Shown in pieces: positions 54,778 to 63,628 of a stretch of 64,000 nt of DNA. The stretch lies in NCBI GenBank assembly GCA_944800085.1, contig CALYLO010000017.1, positions 48,606-112,605 of the forward strand. The letters are read 5' to 3'. This DNA comes from Paenibacillus melissococcoides. GTDB lineage: Bacteria > Bacillota > Bacilli > Paenibacillales > Paenibacillaceae. Each line of letters begins with the position of its first letter. The stretch's first letter is position 1. The notes under the pieces are model-generated. The model ran no database searches. It was not told where the DNA came from and saw nothing but the letters and a program-made list of their open reading frames with translations. The position numbers and the translations under genes are program-made.

Positions 54778-55393
54778 CTAGAACGGCAGAGCAGCGAGCT
54801 TTTGATTCGTCGAGACAGGCGGCGGGATATCCGTCGCGGCTGTCTTGCTTAATTTAGGTGCGGTTCCCCGGGAACCTGTATCCAGGTAGTTTTGATAATT
54901 GGCATTCAGATTGATTCCCGAACCCGAACCGCTCGATGCGCTGCTGCTCTTTTCATTCTTTTTTCTTGCTGGATTTCTTGCTTGCCACAATTTTAACTGT
55001 CCCGTATTGCCAGAACTCAATGCTGACGGTCATCGCGGAATTCTTGCTCTGTTCTTTGGTCACCAGATTTTTAAAGATAACCTTCGAGATACCACGGGCA
55101 GCGGTGTGCTCGTTTACAATGGTGTGCATGACTGGCCTTGCTTGACCCGGCTTCCGGAATAGCTTCTGAATGACAGCCAGTTTTTGCAGTTTCGTGAGCT
55201 TCGGGCCATCCTCCAAAATAAGCTCAAGCGTTACCTTGGCGTCCTCATATCCCGTGGCCTGCTTCGGCCGCGCCGCCTTGCCCTCGATTTCCTGTTCCTC
55301 CACGCGAGCATCCTCTTTAATTTCAAGGCTCTTGAACAGGCCAGGGAGGACAACCTTGCCGACCTTTACTGTACTTTCATCGACATAGATCAT
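54778..55393 (-). pseudogene. Tail protein after the tape measure (XkdP position), frameshifted
   Basis: Frame 55393-54953 (VGKVVLPGLFKSLEIKEDARVEEQEIEGKA) ends at a run of lysines, KSSKKKE-stop. One base shift at the A6 run near 54965 continues into KNEKSSSASSGSGSGINLNANYQNYLD and ends at 54778. Together a protein of about 204 residues. The shift is +1 and has no standard slippery phase, so it is a mutation or a homopolymer sequencing error. Equivalent in position to the LysM-type XkdP, but no LysM motif is seen. Confidence 0.65.
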
Positions 55394-57766
55394 GCTCTAC
55401 CTCCCGTTGATGGGGTCATGCCGTTGCTGTTGGTATAGTCTCGGATTTCTTCAAGCAGTTTGAACAGGGCAGGCAAGTCCTTCAGGCTGCTTAGGTCGAC
55501 CGACAACTCCAATCTTTCGATGTTCATGCCTCTGTCGGTTTCCTTTGTGGTGGTATTGCTCTCGGAAACGGTTCATGATCGTCTCGCGTAGGTTGATTTT
55601 CTTCACGTCATCACGCGAAAGATCCATTTTGGCAAAGGCACGCTCCGTCATTTCTGCCGGAACGTTTTCGCTCTGTTCCATCCCTGTGCCAATCGTCTCG
55701 AATACTCGACGGCCTGATAACGTCAGCTCGGATAGCGGGCCTTCATGTGCATCGGAGAAGGGAAGAAGCTCCCTGACCTTTGCTAGTCCTGATTTCACCA
55801 TATTGACTGGTGCGTTAATGACGCTCTTGATCCCGTCCGTGAAAGTCGTAATGACTTTAGAACCGGACTCTCGGAACCAGCTCAATGTGCCAGTAATGAA
55901 GTCTTTACACCACTGAACACTTTTTTGGAATACATCCGTAATGCCGCTCCAGAGATTCGAGAAAAAGCTCTTAATGCTGCTCCAATTATTGATGATCAGC
56001 ATCGGAATTCCGATGAATGGGAAAAATGCAGCGATTGCGACCTGAAGCCAACCCGGCATCCCATTGAACAAATTGCGAATCCAATCGAAACCCGCGACGA
56101 TGCCGTTCACGAAGCCATCCCATAAGCTCGAAAGGAAACTCACGACGGCATCCCAGTTTTGCCATAACAGTACGAGAGCAGCTATCAAGGCCATAATACC
56201 GACCACGACCCACGTAATCGGGTTGGCAAGTAGTGCAGCCGTAAATGACCATACCGAAGCAATCAGACCGGGCATTGCTCTGACGGCGGTCATTATCGCC
56301 TGACGTGCCATGTGCGCCATACCAACTGCCACATTCTTTATTCCGGTCACGGCTCCCTTCGTAACCGTTCCAATACCTTTGAATCCGGCCCTGATACCGT
56401 CCCCGGCATAGAGGGCCATAATCCTGATCGTCGTGAGCATGCTTGGTATTGCTCTTAACGCTGTCCGAAAGCCGCGAACGATGCCGCTTGTCTTGGTAAT
56501 AACCATGCCTACAGCACCAAATACACCGATAAGCGTGCCCAGTCCGGTCAAAAGACCTCCGATGGTCAATAGGACAATGGCGAGAACTTTGACAAGCTCC
56601 TGATTCTCAGCAATCCATTCTCCGACACTCTGTAATACTCTCTCTCCTTGTTCAATTATCTGATTATAGGTAGGGAGGAGCTGTTTCCCGATCTCCTCAG
56701 TAAGATTACGAACTCGCTGAGTTAGCCGGGTATATTTTTCGCCTTCTGTTTCATTTATTGCGCCCGCCATCTTAGTAGCGATATCTGCCCCTTGCCCCAT
56801 AGAGTCATAAAGAAGCAAAATGTTATCTTGTAGTTCACCCGTTTTGTTATAGAGCAGGTCAATCAAGGCTACGGCTTCATCTGTACCGAATGCTTTTTGT
56901 AGCTGCATCTTCTCCGCTGCATCCATCGTCTCTCCGAACTTGCCACGGAGAAGAGAAAGGATCTCAGGCATCGATAGCAGTTGGTTATTCGTATCTGTAA
57001 ACTTCAATCCAAGCTCTTCACCCGCCTTCGCTGCTGAGCGGAAGAACGCTTTATATTTTGTTCCCGCCTCAGACCCGGACATCGTAGCTTGTAGCATACC
57101 CACAATGGCGAGCTGTTCTTCGAGCGGTACATTCGCCGATGTTGCAGCTGCCCCGAGCGTCTGAATCGCTTGAGACATTCCAGAACCGGATGTCTTGAAT
57201 ATCCGGATGGAATCGGATATGCCCGCCGAGAAAGCTTCAGCAAATTCAATGTCCGACATGTCCTTGTAGTAATCCTTATAGATCCCGTACCCTGTAGCAA
57301 ACAACGATGTCATCTCTTCAACGGAGGCCTTAGTCGCTTTACCCGTCAGGCCAGCCAAACGAGTATATTCCGCAACGCCTTCATCCGTCAGAGATGCAAT
57401 CCCGGATTTGATTGAGTACGCTGCCGTCAAAAAGTCTGATTTTGTTGTGCCAGCCCACTGATCGGAAAAGTCTCTCGCAGCCTGCTCCAAGAGCCCCAAG
57501 TTCTCCGTTCCCAGAGATGCCAGCTCCCCAAGAGCCCGGCGCGTGTCGAATGTGGCCTCTACTGGCTTCAGCACCGAGTCCGATATTTGCATCCCGACTC
57601 CGGCCATCAACAGACCAGTTTTCGTCATACTGCCGAAGCTTTGGTTCAATCTATCAATCTTGCTTACTGACCCGTCCACTGTTGCGTTAATACGTGACAT
57701 TGGGCCGGATAACTGGTCAATCATTCCTACGATGACTGAAAGCCTAAAAATAGAATCCAGACTCAC
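55390..57766 (-). pseudogene. Tail tape measure protein, one frameshift near its end
   Basis: About 790 residues. N-terminal TP901-type core (DFSDQWAGTTKSDFLTAAYSIKSG), central hydrophobic helices (IVLLTIGGLLTGLGTLIGVFGAVGMV) and tryptophan-rich WQNWDAVVSFLSSLWDGF repeats. Near 55555 the frame changes; the other frame continues sensibly (NIERLELSVDLSSLKDLPALFKLLEE) and ends at TGA 55392-55390, overlapping the next ATG. GTG at 57766 is a plausible start. It sets tail length; a dead copy would make tails non-functional unless the shift is a sequence error. Confidence 0.8.
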
Positions 57767-57802
57767 AACATTATCACCCGTTCCATTTTCCTGATATTGG
57801 TG

Positions 57803-57833
57803 GTATATTTGTCTTATACATATAGTGAAGAGG
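57803..57833 (+). promoter_or_regulatory. Candidate promoter of the moron gene
   Basis: Plus-strand TTGGTG and TATAGT, 18 bases apart, just before GAGGAGG and the ATG at 57845. It faces against the phage late genes, as expected for a moron promoter. Confidence 0.4.
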
Positions 57834-57844
57834 AGGAACTCCAA

Positions 57845-58084
57845 ATGGTTGGTATTGCATTTGCGTTTAAACTGCTTGTATTCGCCATCTGTGCGGGTGC
57901 AGTGATATCCATCCTCATCTTTGTACCGCTCACCATATATGTCATTCCGTATTGCCTATGGGTCGGGAACGAGCAAACAATGGGCCGCCACCAGGATAAG
58001 AAAAAAGAGGGGATTCGAAAGACCGTCAAGCACGCTACCATCCTATATCGAAGCTGGATTCGAAGAGAGAAGCCATCCTTTTAG
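57845..58084 (+). CDS. Phage moron: small membrane protein on the opposite strand
   Basis: 79 residues from the ATG at 57845 with GAGGAGG upstream: two hydrophobic segments (IAFAFKLLVFAICAGAVISILIF, VPLTIYVIPYCLWVG) and a basic tail with many Lys and Arg. It is the only plus-strand gene inside the late operon and has its own terminator. Morons of this kind often alter the host surface or block other phages; the function here is unknown. Confidence 0.7.
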   Translation: MVGIAFAFKLLVFAICAGAVISILIFVPLTIYVIPYCLWVGNEQTMGRHQDKKKEGIRKTVKHATILYRSWIRREKPSF

Positions 58085-58098
58085 GGGATGGCCTTTTT
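58072..58098 (+). terminator. Terminator of the moron gene
   Basis: GCCATCC and GGATGGC form a 7-bp stem around the stop codon, followed by TTTTT. It abuts the end of the chaperone extension frame on the other strand. Confidence 0.75.
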
Positions 58099-58324
58099 AC
58101 TCCCCGAAGACTTTTGTAATTGCCCTCGCTAGGATGTTCTCTTCAAGCTCCTGGATGACTCTAGCTTGAGCCAAGGCCCGAATAAACTCATCCATGTCCA
58201 TGTCTCCGACTTCTTTCCCCTTTAGAACAGCAGGAGGCAAAAACCGATAGATTTCCAGCATGCCGGACTCTATAAAATTGGTTTTTACCTCCTGGAGACA
58301 GCTATCTAAAGTAGCTTTAAATTT
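58097..58324 (-). CDS. Tail chaperone frameshift extension (GT-type product)
   Basis: Starting from the slippery site A-AAT-TTA at 58318-58324, the -1 frame reads KATLDSCLQEVKTNFIESGMLEIYRFLPP and runs to TAA at 58099-58097 (KVFGE-stop). It has no start of its own. This is the standard layout of phage gpG-GT chaperone pairs, where a few percent of ribosomes make the longer fusion. Confidence 0.82.
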   Translation of the reverse strand, partial: KFKATLDSCLQEVKTNFIESGMLEIYRFLPPAVLKGKEVGDMDMDEFIRALAQARVIQELEENILARAITKVFGE

Positions 58325-58662
58325 ACGTCCTTGCTCAGGCCTAACATGGTGAGAAGCTTCTCCCCAAGTGATAAAGCAAAAGCTGGGTATTCTTCGAGGT
58401 GCGCCTCCAACTGTGCGGCCTGTTCATCGACGACATTGTCCATGACGAACGCACGCAGAGCTTTCGTCGGACTTTGAGATGCTGTCTTCACATAGCGGTC
58501 ATAGCTGGCCGTCTTCGGCTTACGGAAATAATATTCGATTTCAAGATTAGAAGAATCGTCTTGCTCAATCGTTGCTAATAAACGGTACACCTTGCCATAT
58601 CGAGCCTTATATACTTCGATTGGAGTTGGTTCGAGTACGGCGATCTCAGTTTCTTTGGTCAT
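58306..58662 (-). CDS. Tail assembly chaperone, short form
   Basis: 118 residues between the tail tube and tape-measure genes (AFVMDNVVDEQAAQLEAHLEEYPAFALSLG). Position and downstream overlapping frame identify it as the G-type chaperone that coats the tape measure. It ends 12 bases after the slippery heptamer. Confidence 0.82.
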   Translation of the reverse strand: MTKETEIAVLEPTPIEVYKARYGKVYRLLATIEQDDSSNLEIEYYFRKPKTASYDRYVKTASQSPTKALRAFVMDNVVDEQAAQLEAHLEEYPAFALSLGEKLLTMLGLSKDVNLKLL

Positions 58663-58708
58663 TATAGATACCTCCGAATTTTGTCATCTATTTTGATAAA
58701 TAATGCAA

Positions 58709-59143
58709 TCAGATAGGCTTGACTCCGTCTCTGTCAATGCCATTGACGATGATAAAGTCAAGGTCAACCTTCAGTGACTTGTCTCCCTGGGCATTCTTGT
58801 GTGACGCCTTTGTGAAAGTGACCGTATTCAGGACGTCCGTCCGTGTCCGCCCGCCGCCGTCGGCGTAGCTGACGACGATTTTCGGGATCACAAGGCGGTA
58901 CAGCCCAAGATTTTTACTCTTGCAGTACTGGACAATGTCGTCATAGTCATCCCGCAGCAGGCTCAGCTTGCCCTCTGATTTATAATTTCCTTCGCCGTAT
59001 CCTCGTGGCCGTTGCCCTTTGCCGTAAGCGACTTCCTTTTCCAGTTCATCATCGTAGGATATTTCTTGCACTTCCAGGGAGAGGCCCGGTATGGAGATGG
59101 TGATATCTCCCCAGTCGTATACCTTTCCATTGATAATTGCCAT
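58709..59143 (-). CDS. Phage tail tube protein
   Basis: 144 residues following the sheath gene by three bases. Beta-rich, with WGDITISIPGLSLEVQEISYDDELE at the N-terminal end, as in tube proteins of Mu-type contractile phages. Intact; forms the inner tube through which DNA passes. Confidence 0.8.
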   Translation of the reverse strand: MAIINGKVYDWGDITISIPGLSLEVQEISYDDELEKEVAYGKGQRPRGYGEGNYKSEGKLSLLRDDYDDIVQYCKSKNLGLYRLVIPKIVVSYADGGGRTRTDVLNTVTFTKASHKNAQGDKSLKVDLDFIIVNGIDRDGVKPI

Positions 59144-59146
59144 TGG

Positions 59147-60562
59147 TTATTCCCTCCCGAACGGATTTTCCATTCCAATGTCGATCTGAATCTCCCGAAT
59201 ATGCCCAATCGGCACATAGCGGATGATGACATCCAGTTGTTCCGATACCAGAATGTCCTGGTCTGACGGGACGATAATCCGGCCTGAAGAAATCTCCTTG
59301 GCGCGAACCATCTCATCGAGCGGCGTCTCAATGAACTTCGCTATCGTCTCCAAGCTGCCCGAAACATCGGTCATATCGACCTCGCTCTGAAGGTGGAGGA
59401 GAGCTTCCCGACGAGTCTCACGTATGATCTTGTTCTTGATGCGCACATCTTCGGCGTACCGATAATCCGATCCATCCGGGGCCATCATCTTGGCATTCGT
59501 AACATAAAAACCATCCAGCCCTTCATATCTCCGGAATGTCAGGTACTTCTCTTCATCCAGCAGGCCGACATAGTCTTCAATACCTTCTGGCAGCAGCTCC
59601 AACATCTTCGTTTCTGGAATGCTGAAGCTCTTCGTCTCGCCGATAGACTGCTGTGGCTTCGCCAGAGCATACAGCCCGCAGACAATCCCTGCATTGTTGA
59701 CCACCTTTGTCCGGCCGTCCATCTTCCGATATTTTGACCAGGCGGATACGATTTGCAGGTCATAGTTGGAAAGGCCCTTGCGAGCTTCAATAAGTCGCTG
59801 GACGAATGCGTCAATAGATTCATCCATCTCCCACTGCGGAGCCTCACAAATGGCAAAGAGCGGCTTCTTGTACGTATCGCGCAGCTTCACAATCTGCTCC
59901 GAGACCGCCGTCCATAGTGGTTTGGCCGATTCGCCCACAATATGCACAAATTCGAAGGAGAAGCTGACGTTCCGCAGCTTGTCCATCGCTGCTAAAACAT
60001 CCTGATTACTCATTTGCGGCGCGGTCGTCGATACGGTATAGGTGTCGCCGACCAGGAAGGATTTCGCCTTGTCTTGCTCTGCTTCCGAAAATGCAAATTT
60101 CAGGCCAGTACCCGGTATGTCCAGTACGCCACTGAGGGGGAGAGTGACCTCCTGCTCGAACAAGCCGTCAACCTCATACCGAATGGCTGCCTCATTCAGC
60201 CCGCCGCTCTCCGTCACTTGCATCGTAACCTTGACGGCATTGGATGGGTTTCCGGTGACCGTCGCGCTTCCTGTGCCGCTTCCGTCCTTCTGTACTTGCC
60301 CCACCGTGCCGGGAACGGCAGGGGAGACCGGGAAGCAATAGATTTTGCCAGCCCCATTCTCTATACTGTCCATGACGGCATCGGCCAGCGGGCTATGACC
60401 AAGCAATTCCTTGATTTTCTTGTCGTTCATATTCCCGCTTATGACGACAGGGGAGGCGGACGGTGCGGCAGCTACACCGATTTTGACATGGACTCCTTCA
60501 CCTAGGTTCGTGCGGATGCCGAGTCCGCCGTCGGTGATGGTCGTCGTTACATCTCTAAGCAT
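59147..60562 (-). CDS. Phage tail sheath protein (DUF2586-like)
   Basis: 471 residues. DVTTTITDGGLGIRTNLGEGVHVKIG at the start and the end VIIRYVPIGHIREIQIDIGMENPF match the sheath family seen in Mu-like Firmicutes phages. The middle inserted beta domain (GSATVTGNPSNAVKVTMQVTE) is typical of phage sheaths. The protein contracts on infection. Intact. Confidence 0.85.
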   Translation of the reverse strand: MLRDVTTTITDGGLGIRTNLGEGVHVKIGVAAAPSASPVVISGNMNDKKIKELLGHSPLADAVMDSIENGAGKIYCFPVSPAVPGTVGQVQKDGSGTGSATVTGNPSNAVKVTMQVTESGGLNEAAIRYEVDGLFEQEVTLPLSGVLDIPGTGLKFAFSEAEQDKAKSFLVGDTYTVSTTAPQMSNQDVLAAMDKLRNVSFSFEFVHIVGESAKPLWTAVSEQIVKLRDTYKKPLFAICEAPQWEMDESIDAFVQRLIEARKGLSNYDLQIVSAWSKYRKMDGRTKVVNNAGIVCGLYALAKPQQSIGETKSFSIPETKMLELLPEGIEDYVGLLDEEKYLTFRRYEGLDGFYVTNAKMMAPDGSDYRYAEDVRIKNKIIRETRREALLHLQSEVDMTDVSGSLETIAKFIETPLDEMVRAKEISSGRIIVPSDQDILVSEQLDVIIRYVPIGHIREIQIDIGMENPFGRE

Positions 60563-60773
60563 TTTCTATCACCTTCTTTCCGCTGATGGGGCCGGACAGG
60601 AATCTATCCACGGCCTTGCTGTAGGCAGCCATTGTCACTTGCTTGCCAGGCTTCCAGCTTTCAGCGGCAGCAACACCGTGATAAACTGCATCCGGAGTAG
60701 CGCACCGTTCCCGCAACTCTTCGACGGGGACAAGTTCCGGGGAACCCCCGTCCTTACTATCCTTGCTCGCCAT
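60555..60773 (-). CDS. Small phage protein
   Basis: 72 residues from the ATG at 60773 (GGAGGA upstream). Charged N-terminal end and KPGKQVTMAAYSKAVDRFLSG. Overlaps both neighbours slightly. Conserved position before the sheath; function unknown. Confidence 0.65.
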   Translation of the reverse strand: MASKDSKDGGSPELVPVEELRERCATPDAVYHGVAAAESWKPGKQVTMAAYSKAVDRFLSGPISGKKVIENA

Positions 60774-61266
60774 ATCCATCCTCCTTCTCGATGCTACGTA
60801 CATGGTAATTGACCTTGGCGAAGTCCGTATCTTTGTAGACGCCGCCTCGGAAAGTCACCTTCAATTGCACTGCGATTTTTGCTTGCAAAATGCTGTCTTC
60901 CTTGTCTACCCAGTCAGCTTCCTCGACTTCAAGCGCGGTATAGTTGCCGTCAATCAAAATGCCTGGGTCGAGCAATGCCAGGAAGGCTTCGAATATGGCG
61001 TCAGCCTGCTCCTGGCTGTACTCGCCTATTACGACAACAAATGTTGTTTCGCGCTCGAACATTTTACGCCGTTTATGCTTTGCCATGTTTTCGTCGCGAT
61101 AGAGCTTCTTGCTGTAGGCTCGTGAGAATGTGTCCCGATCCGGGATTACCGCGCCGACATGACTTTCTCTGTACCCTCTAAGCTCTTTCATGCTTGTGCA
61201 TACCTTGCTTTTGATTCCAGCGGCCTTTAGCTTTTGGACAAGGTACTCTTTACATGTCGATATCAT
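60757..61266 (-). CDS. Phage gp37-like tail protein
   Basis: 169 residues, MISTCKEYLVQKLKAAGIKSKVCTSMKEL. Position after the gpG-like gene corresponds to Mu gp37, thought to act near the tail terminator. C-terminal beta strands (ILQAKIAVQLKVTFRGGVY). Intact. Confidence 0.68.
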   Translation of the reverse strand: MISTCKEYLVQKLKAAGIKSKVCTSMKELRGYRESHVGAVIPDRDTFSRAYSKKLYRDENMAKHKRRKMFERETTFVVVIGEYSQEQADAIFEAFLALLDPGILIDGNYTALEVEEADWVDKEDSILQAKIAVQLKVTFRGGVYKDTDFAKVNYHVRSIEKEDGYGEQG

Positions 61267-61268
61267 GC

Positions 61269-61769
61269 TTATTCCTCCGCTAGGGCATCTTCCAGCGTGC
61301 CCTTGATTTCGAGCATGTCCTCCTCCGATATACCGAGGTATGGACGTGCCGGAATCTTGATATTGACTTTGACCTGGCGCTTGCGTATCCAGCGGCCGTC
61401 GATTTTAAAAATCAGACCTCTGCGCGTCTTTGCCCGGATGGTTACAGAGCGGCCCTTTTCCCCAAATTGGTGAGTTCGGGCATATATTACATTCGTTCCG
61501 ACTGCAAACCCTGAACCATCTGCCGTTGATTTAATGGAATTCTTCAGGCGAGCACTATCTGTCAGGGTGGAGCCATTTTCTTGTGATGCCCGGATGGAGG
61601 TACTCCAGGCCTTGCCGTCTGGGCCCTTTTGTTCCTTAAACCGTTCCAGGGTTGATGTTCGTAGCGCTTCCGCCAGAACCAGACCAGTTCTTCGAATGTC
61701 TACCTCTTGGAGTTTCCGCAGCCGCTTCATGAGCCGCCGGACATCGCCTTCAAGCCGTATACTATACAT
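61269..61769 (-). CDS. Phage virion morphogenesis protein (Mu gpG-like)
   Basis: 166 residues of the Phage_tail_S/virion morphogenesis family: LMKRLRKLQEVDIRRTGLVLAEALRTST, then the basic QFGEKGRSVTIRAKTRRGL core and the final IPARPYLGISEED that marks the family. Needed for head-tail joining. Intact. Confidence 0.85.
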   Translation of the reverse strand: MYSIRLEGDVRRLMKRLRKLQEVDIRRTGLVLAEALRTSTLERFKEQKGPDGKAWSTSIRASQENGSTLTDSARLKNSIKSTADGSGFAVGTNVIYARTHQFGEKGRSVTIRAKTRRGLIFKIDGRWIRKRQVKVNIKIPARPYLGISEEDMLEIKGTLEDALAEE

Positions 61770-61772
61770 ATC

Positions 61773-62227
61773 TCACAGCCCCCGCATGCTGGCTCGCGAA
61801 AACAGGCGTGGGCTACTCTGTGCGGAAAAGGCCGTGGCCGCTTTGCTTGAACCGTCGCTGACGCCGATATCGATAATCCCTTTTGCCACGTTCTCTAGGA
61901 ACCGTATAGCCGCGTTATATCGATTCAGATAGTTCTTTTCCTTCTCGCCCTCGTCGATGCCGATGCGGCTGAACAGGTTGTATACCGCGATGTCCTTAGC
62001 ATACTTGTTGATTACCTTCGGCACCCGAGAGAGGGGACGGAATACCTCTTTACGAGATACCCGTCGATTTCTCCGGATGCGTCGGCAATGGCCTCTTCGA
62101 TGATGGGGGCGATCAGCTCCTCGCGTTGCTCCTCGTCCTCGATGTAGCGGTCTCCGATTAGCGCGTTCAGCGCGTCATCCTTAATCATCCCTCGGACTTC
62201 TTCCGTGGTACAGTACATTCGATTCAC
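61773..62227 (-). pseudogene. Phage gp36-like protein (DUF1320), frameshifted
   Basis: Begins MNRMYCTTEEVRGMIKDDALNALIGD (62227) and changes frame near 62030 after KRYSVP; the other frame continues VINKYAKDIAVYNLFSRIG and FLENVAKGIIDIG to 61773. Both halves are typical of DUF1320. Total about 150 residues. The single-base shift lies in a GAGAGGGGA stretch. Confidence 0.78.
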
Positions 62228-62239
62228 CTCTTATGGCGT

Positions 62240-63171
62240 TCAATCTTGAGACAGCTCTTCCTTTGGCGGCTCCGGATTTACTTCGTCCTCTTCGCCTGTA
62301 CTTCCGTATGCCATTTGCCAGAATCCATAACCGGCATTCGAGCGGCCGTCTACGCCATAGAGGAATTGCTTACGCATGAAGACATTCTCATCCGTATCCC
62401 GATCCATGGCGACAAACCTAGCCGCCTTGCGCTCCTGGTAGATGAGCGGCTTCAGCGGCTTTGTCGTGCAGAGCAAAAACCAAGCATCTGGGCTCTCGGC
62501 CAAGTCTGGCACGACAAGCAGCTCCGCCGTGCTTTTAAATGTATTAGTCGTTCCATCAATTTGATCTGCATAAAGAATCTTGCGTCCCATTTCTTCATTG
62601 GCCGGAGAGACCACAAGCAGATTAGGCACAAGCTTCAAACTCTTGCCACCATCATCAACAAGGGACATCATGGCGCTTCTTGCAGCAGCATATGAGCGGA
62701 CGGAGAGCTTTTTAGTCCCTTTGTTGCTGAAGACTTTCTCTCCGATTTTGTGCTTATCCGAGAAAAACGGCTGTTTATCGTAACACTTTTCTTTGAACCC
62801 TTTGAGCAGCAAACCAAATACCAATTCATCCGGATGAGCTGCTGCGCTTTGGCCCATATCCTGTACAATAGGGTTATACAGACCAATAGTGTCATCCTCG
62901 ATATCATTGCGATCCACACCGACCGTCAGTTCATAGTCTTTGTTTTTGATGGTATAATCGGATGCTTGCAGGTTTTGGATTTCACGATCACCGACCCATT
63001 CCCGCATACGTGGCATCTTTCCAAGCCATTTGTAATTTTCCTCGCCCCCGTCGTGGATGGAACCTTCGTGGCTACTTGTTCCCACTGTGTTTTCGTCTCT
63101 TCGAATGCCTTCGTATACAAGATATTGAATGCGGTATAGATACCGCGCAGAGCCTGCTGATTAACTATCAT
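62240..63171 (-). pseudogene. Mu-like major capsid protein (gpT), one frameshift
   Basis: N-terminal MIVNQQALRGIYTAFNILYTKAFEET is the start of Mu gpT-type capsid proteins. Near 63050, at a run of five G, the frame changes, and the rest (WLGKMPRMREWVGDREIQN, YELTVGVDRNDIEDD, LLVVSPANEEMGRKIL, FVAMDRDTDENVFMRKQFLYGVDGRSNAGYG) continues to 62240. About 310 residues, normal for the family. A homopolymer error is as likely as a real mutation. Confidence 0.85.
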
Positions 63172-63200
63172 TCCATTTCCTCCTCTATGAATTGTTCAGC

Positions 63201-63599
63201 TTATAACGTTTCAACAACAACGTAGCTGCCGTCAATGCCTATGACCTTACCAGCCACACTGGAGCCTGTAGCCGTGGCCGTGACGGTCTCGTCATCAACG
63301 AAATAGCAACTTTTCAGCATATCCTTAGCTGTCACTGCTCCGGTAGCTGCATTGTTCCACTTGAACACGCCGCGTCGGACACGAATGGTTGCATCCCGTC
63401 AGCACCTAACGAATTGTCTATATACTCCTCAGCTCGCCGGCTGCGATCAATTGGTTGCTTTTGCCCCCGGAACGGCCAAGCCGTTCGCGTCGATAGCGAC
63501 GAATGAGCCATCAAAAATCTTGACTCCACCTTTGACCGGAATGACAAGCGTTCTTCCGTCGGCGAACTCCGTTGTATTGCGTCCTTGTGACAGTGCCAT
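63201..63599 (-). pseudogene. Capsid decoration-type protein (DUF2190), two frameshifts
   Basis: ATG at 63599 after GGAGGAGG. It reads MALSQGRNTTEFADGRTLVI and DGSFVAIDANGLAVPGA, then shifts frame near 63450 (AEEYIDNSLGADG) and again near 63395 (IRVRRGVFKWNNAATGAVTAKDML), ending at TAA 63203-63201. This order fits DUF2190 proteins located before Mu-like capsids. Two single-base shifts in 400 bases. Confidence 0.7.
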
Positions 63600-63628
63600 A
63601 AGGCCTTTCCTCCTCCCAATTATGTCTT

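Noticed and set aside
54778-55393. Programmed frameshift at the A6 run near 54965
   Set aside because: The shift is +1 and the A-run is not in the phase needed for -1 slippage, so an indel is the simpler reading.
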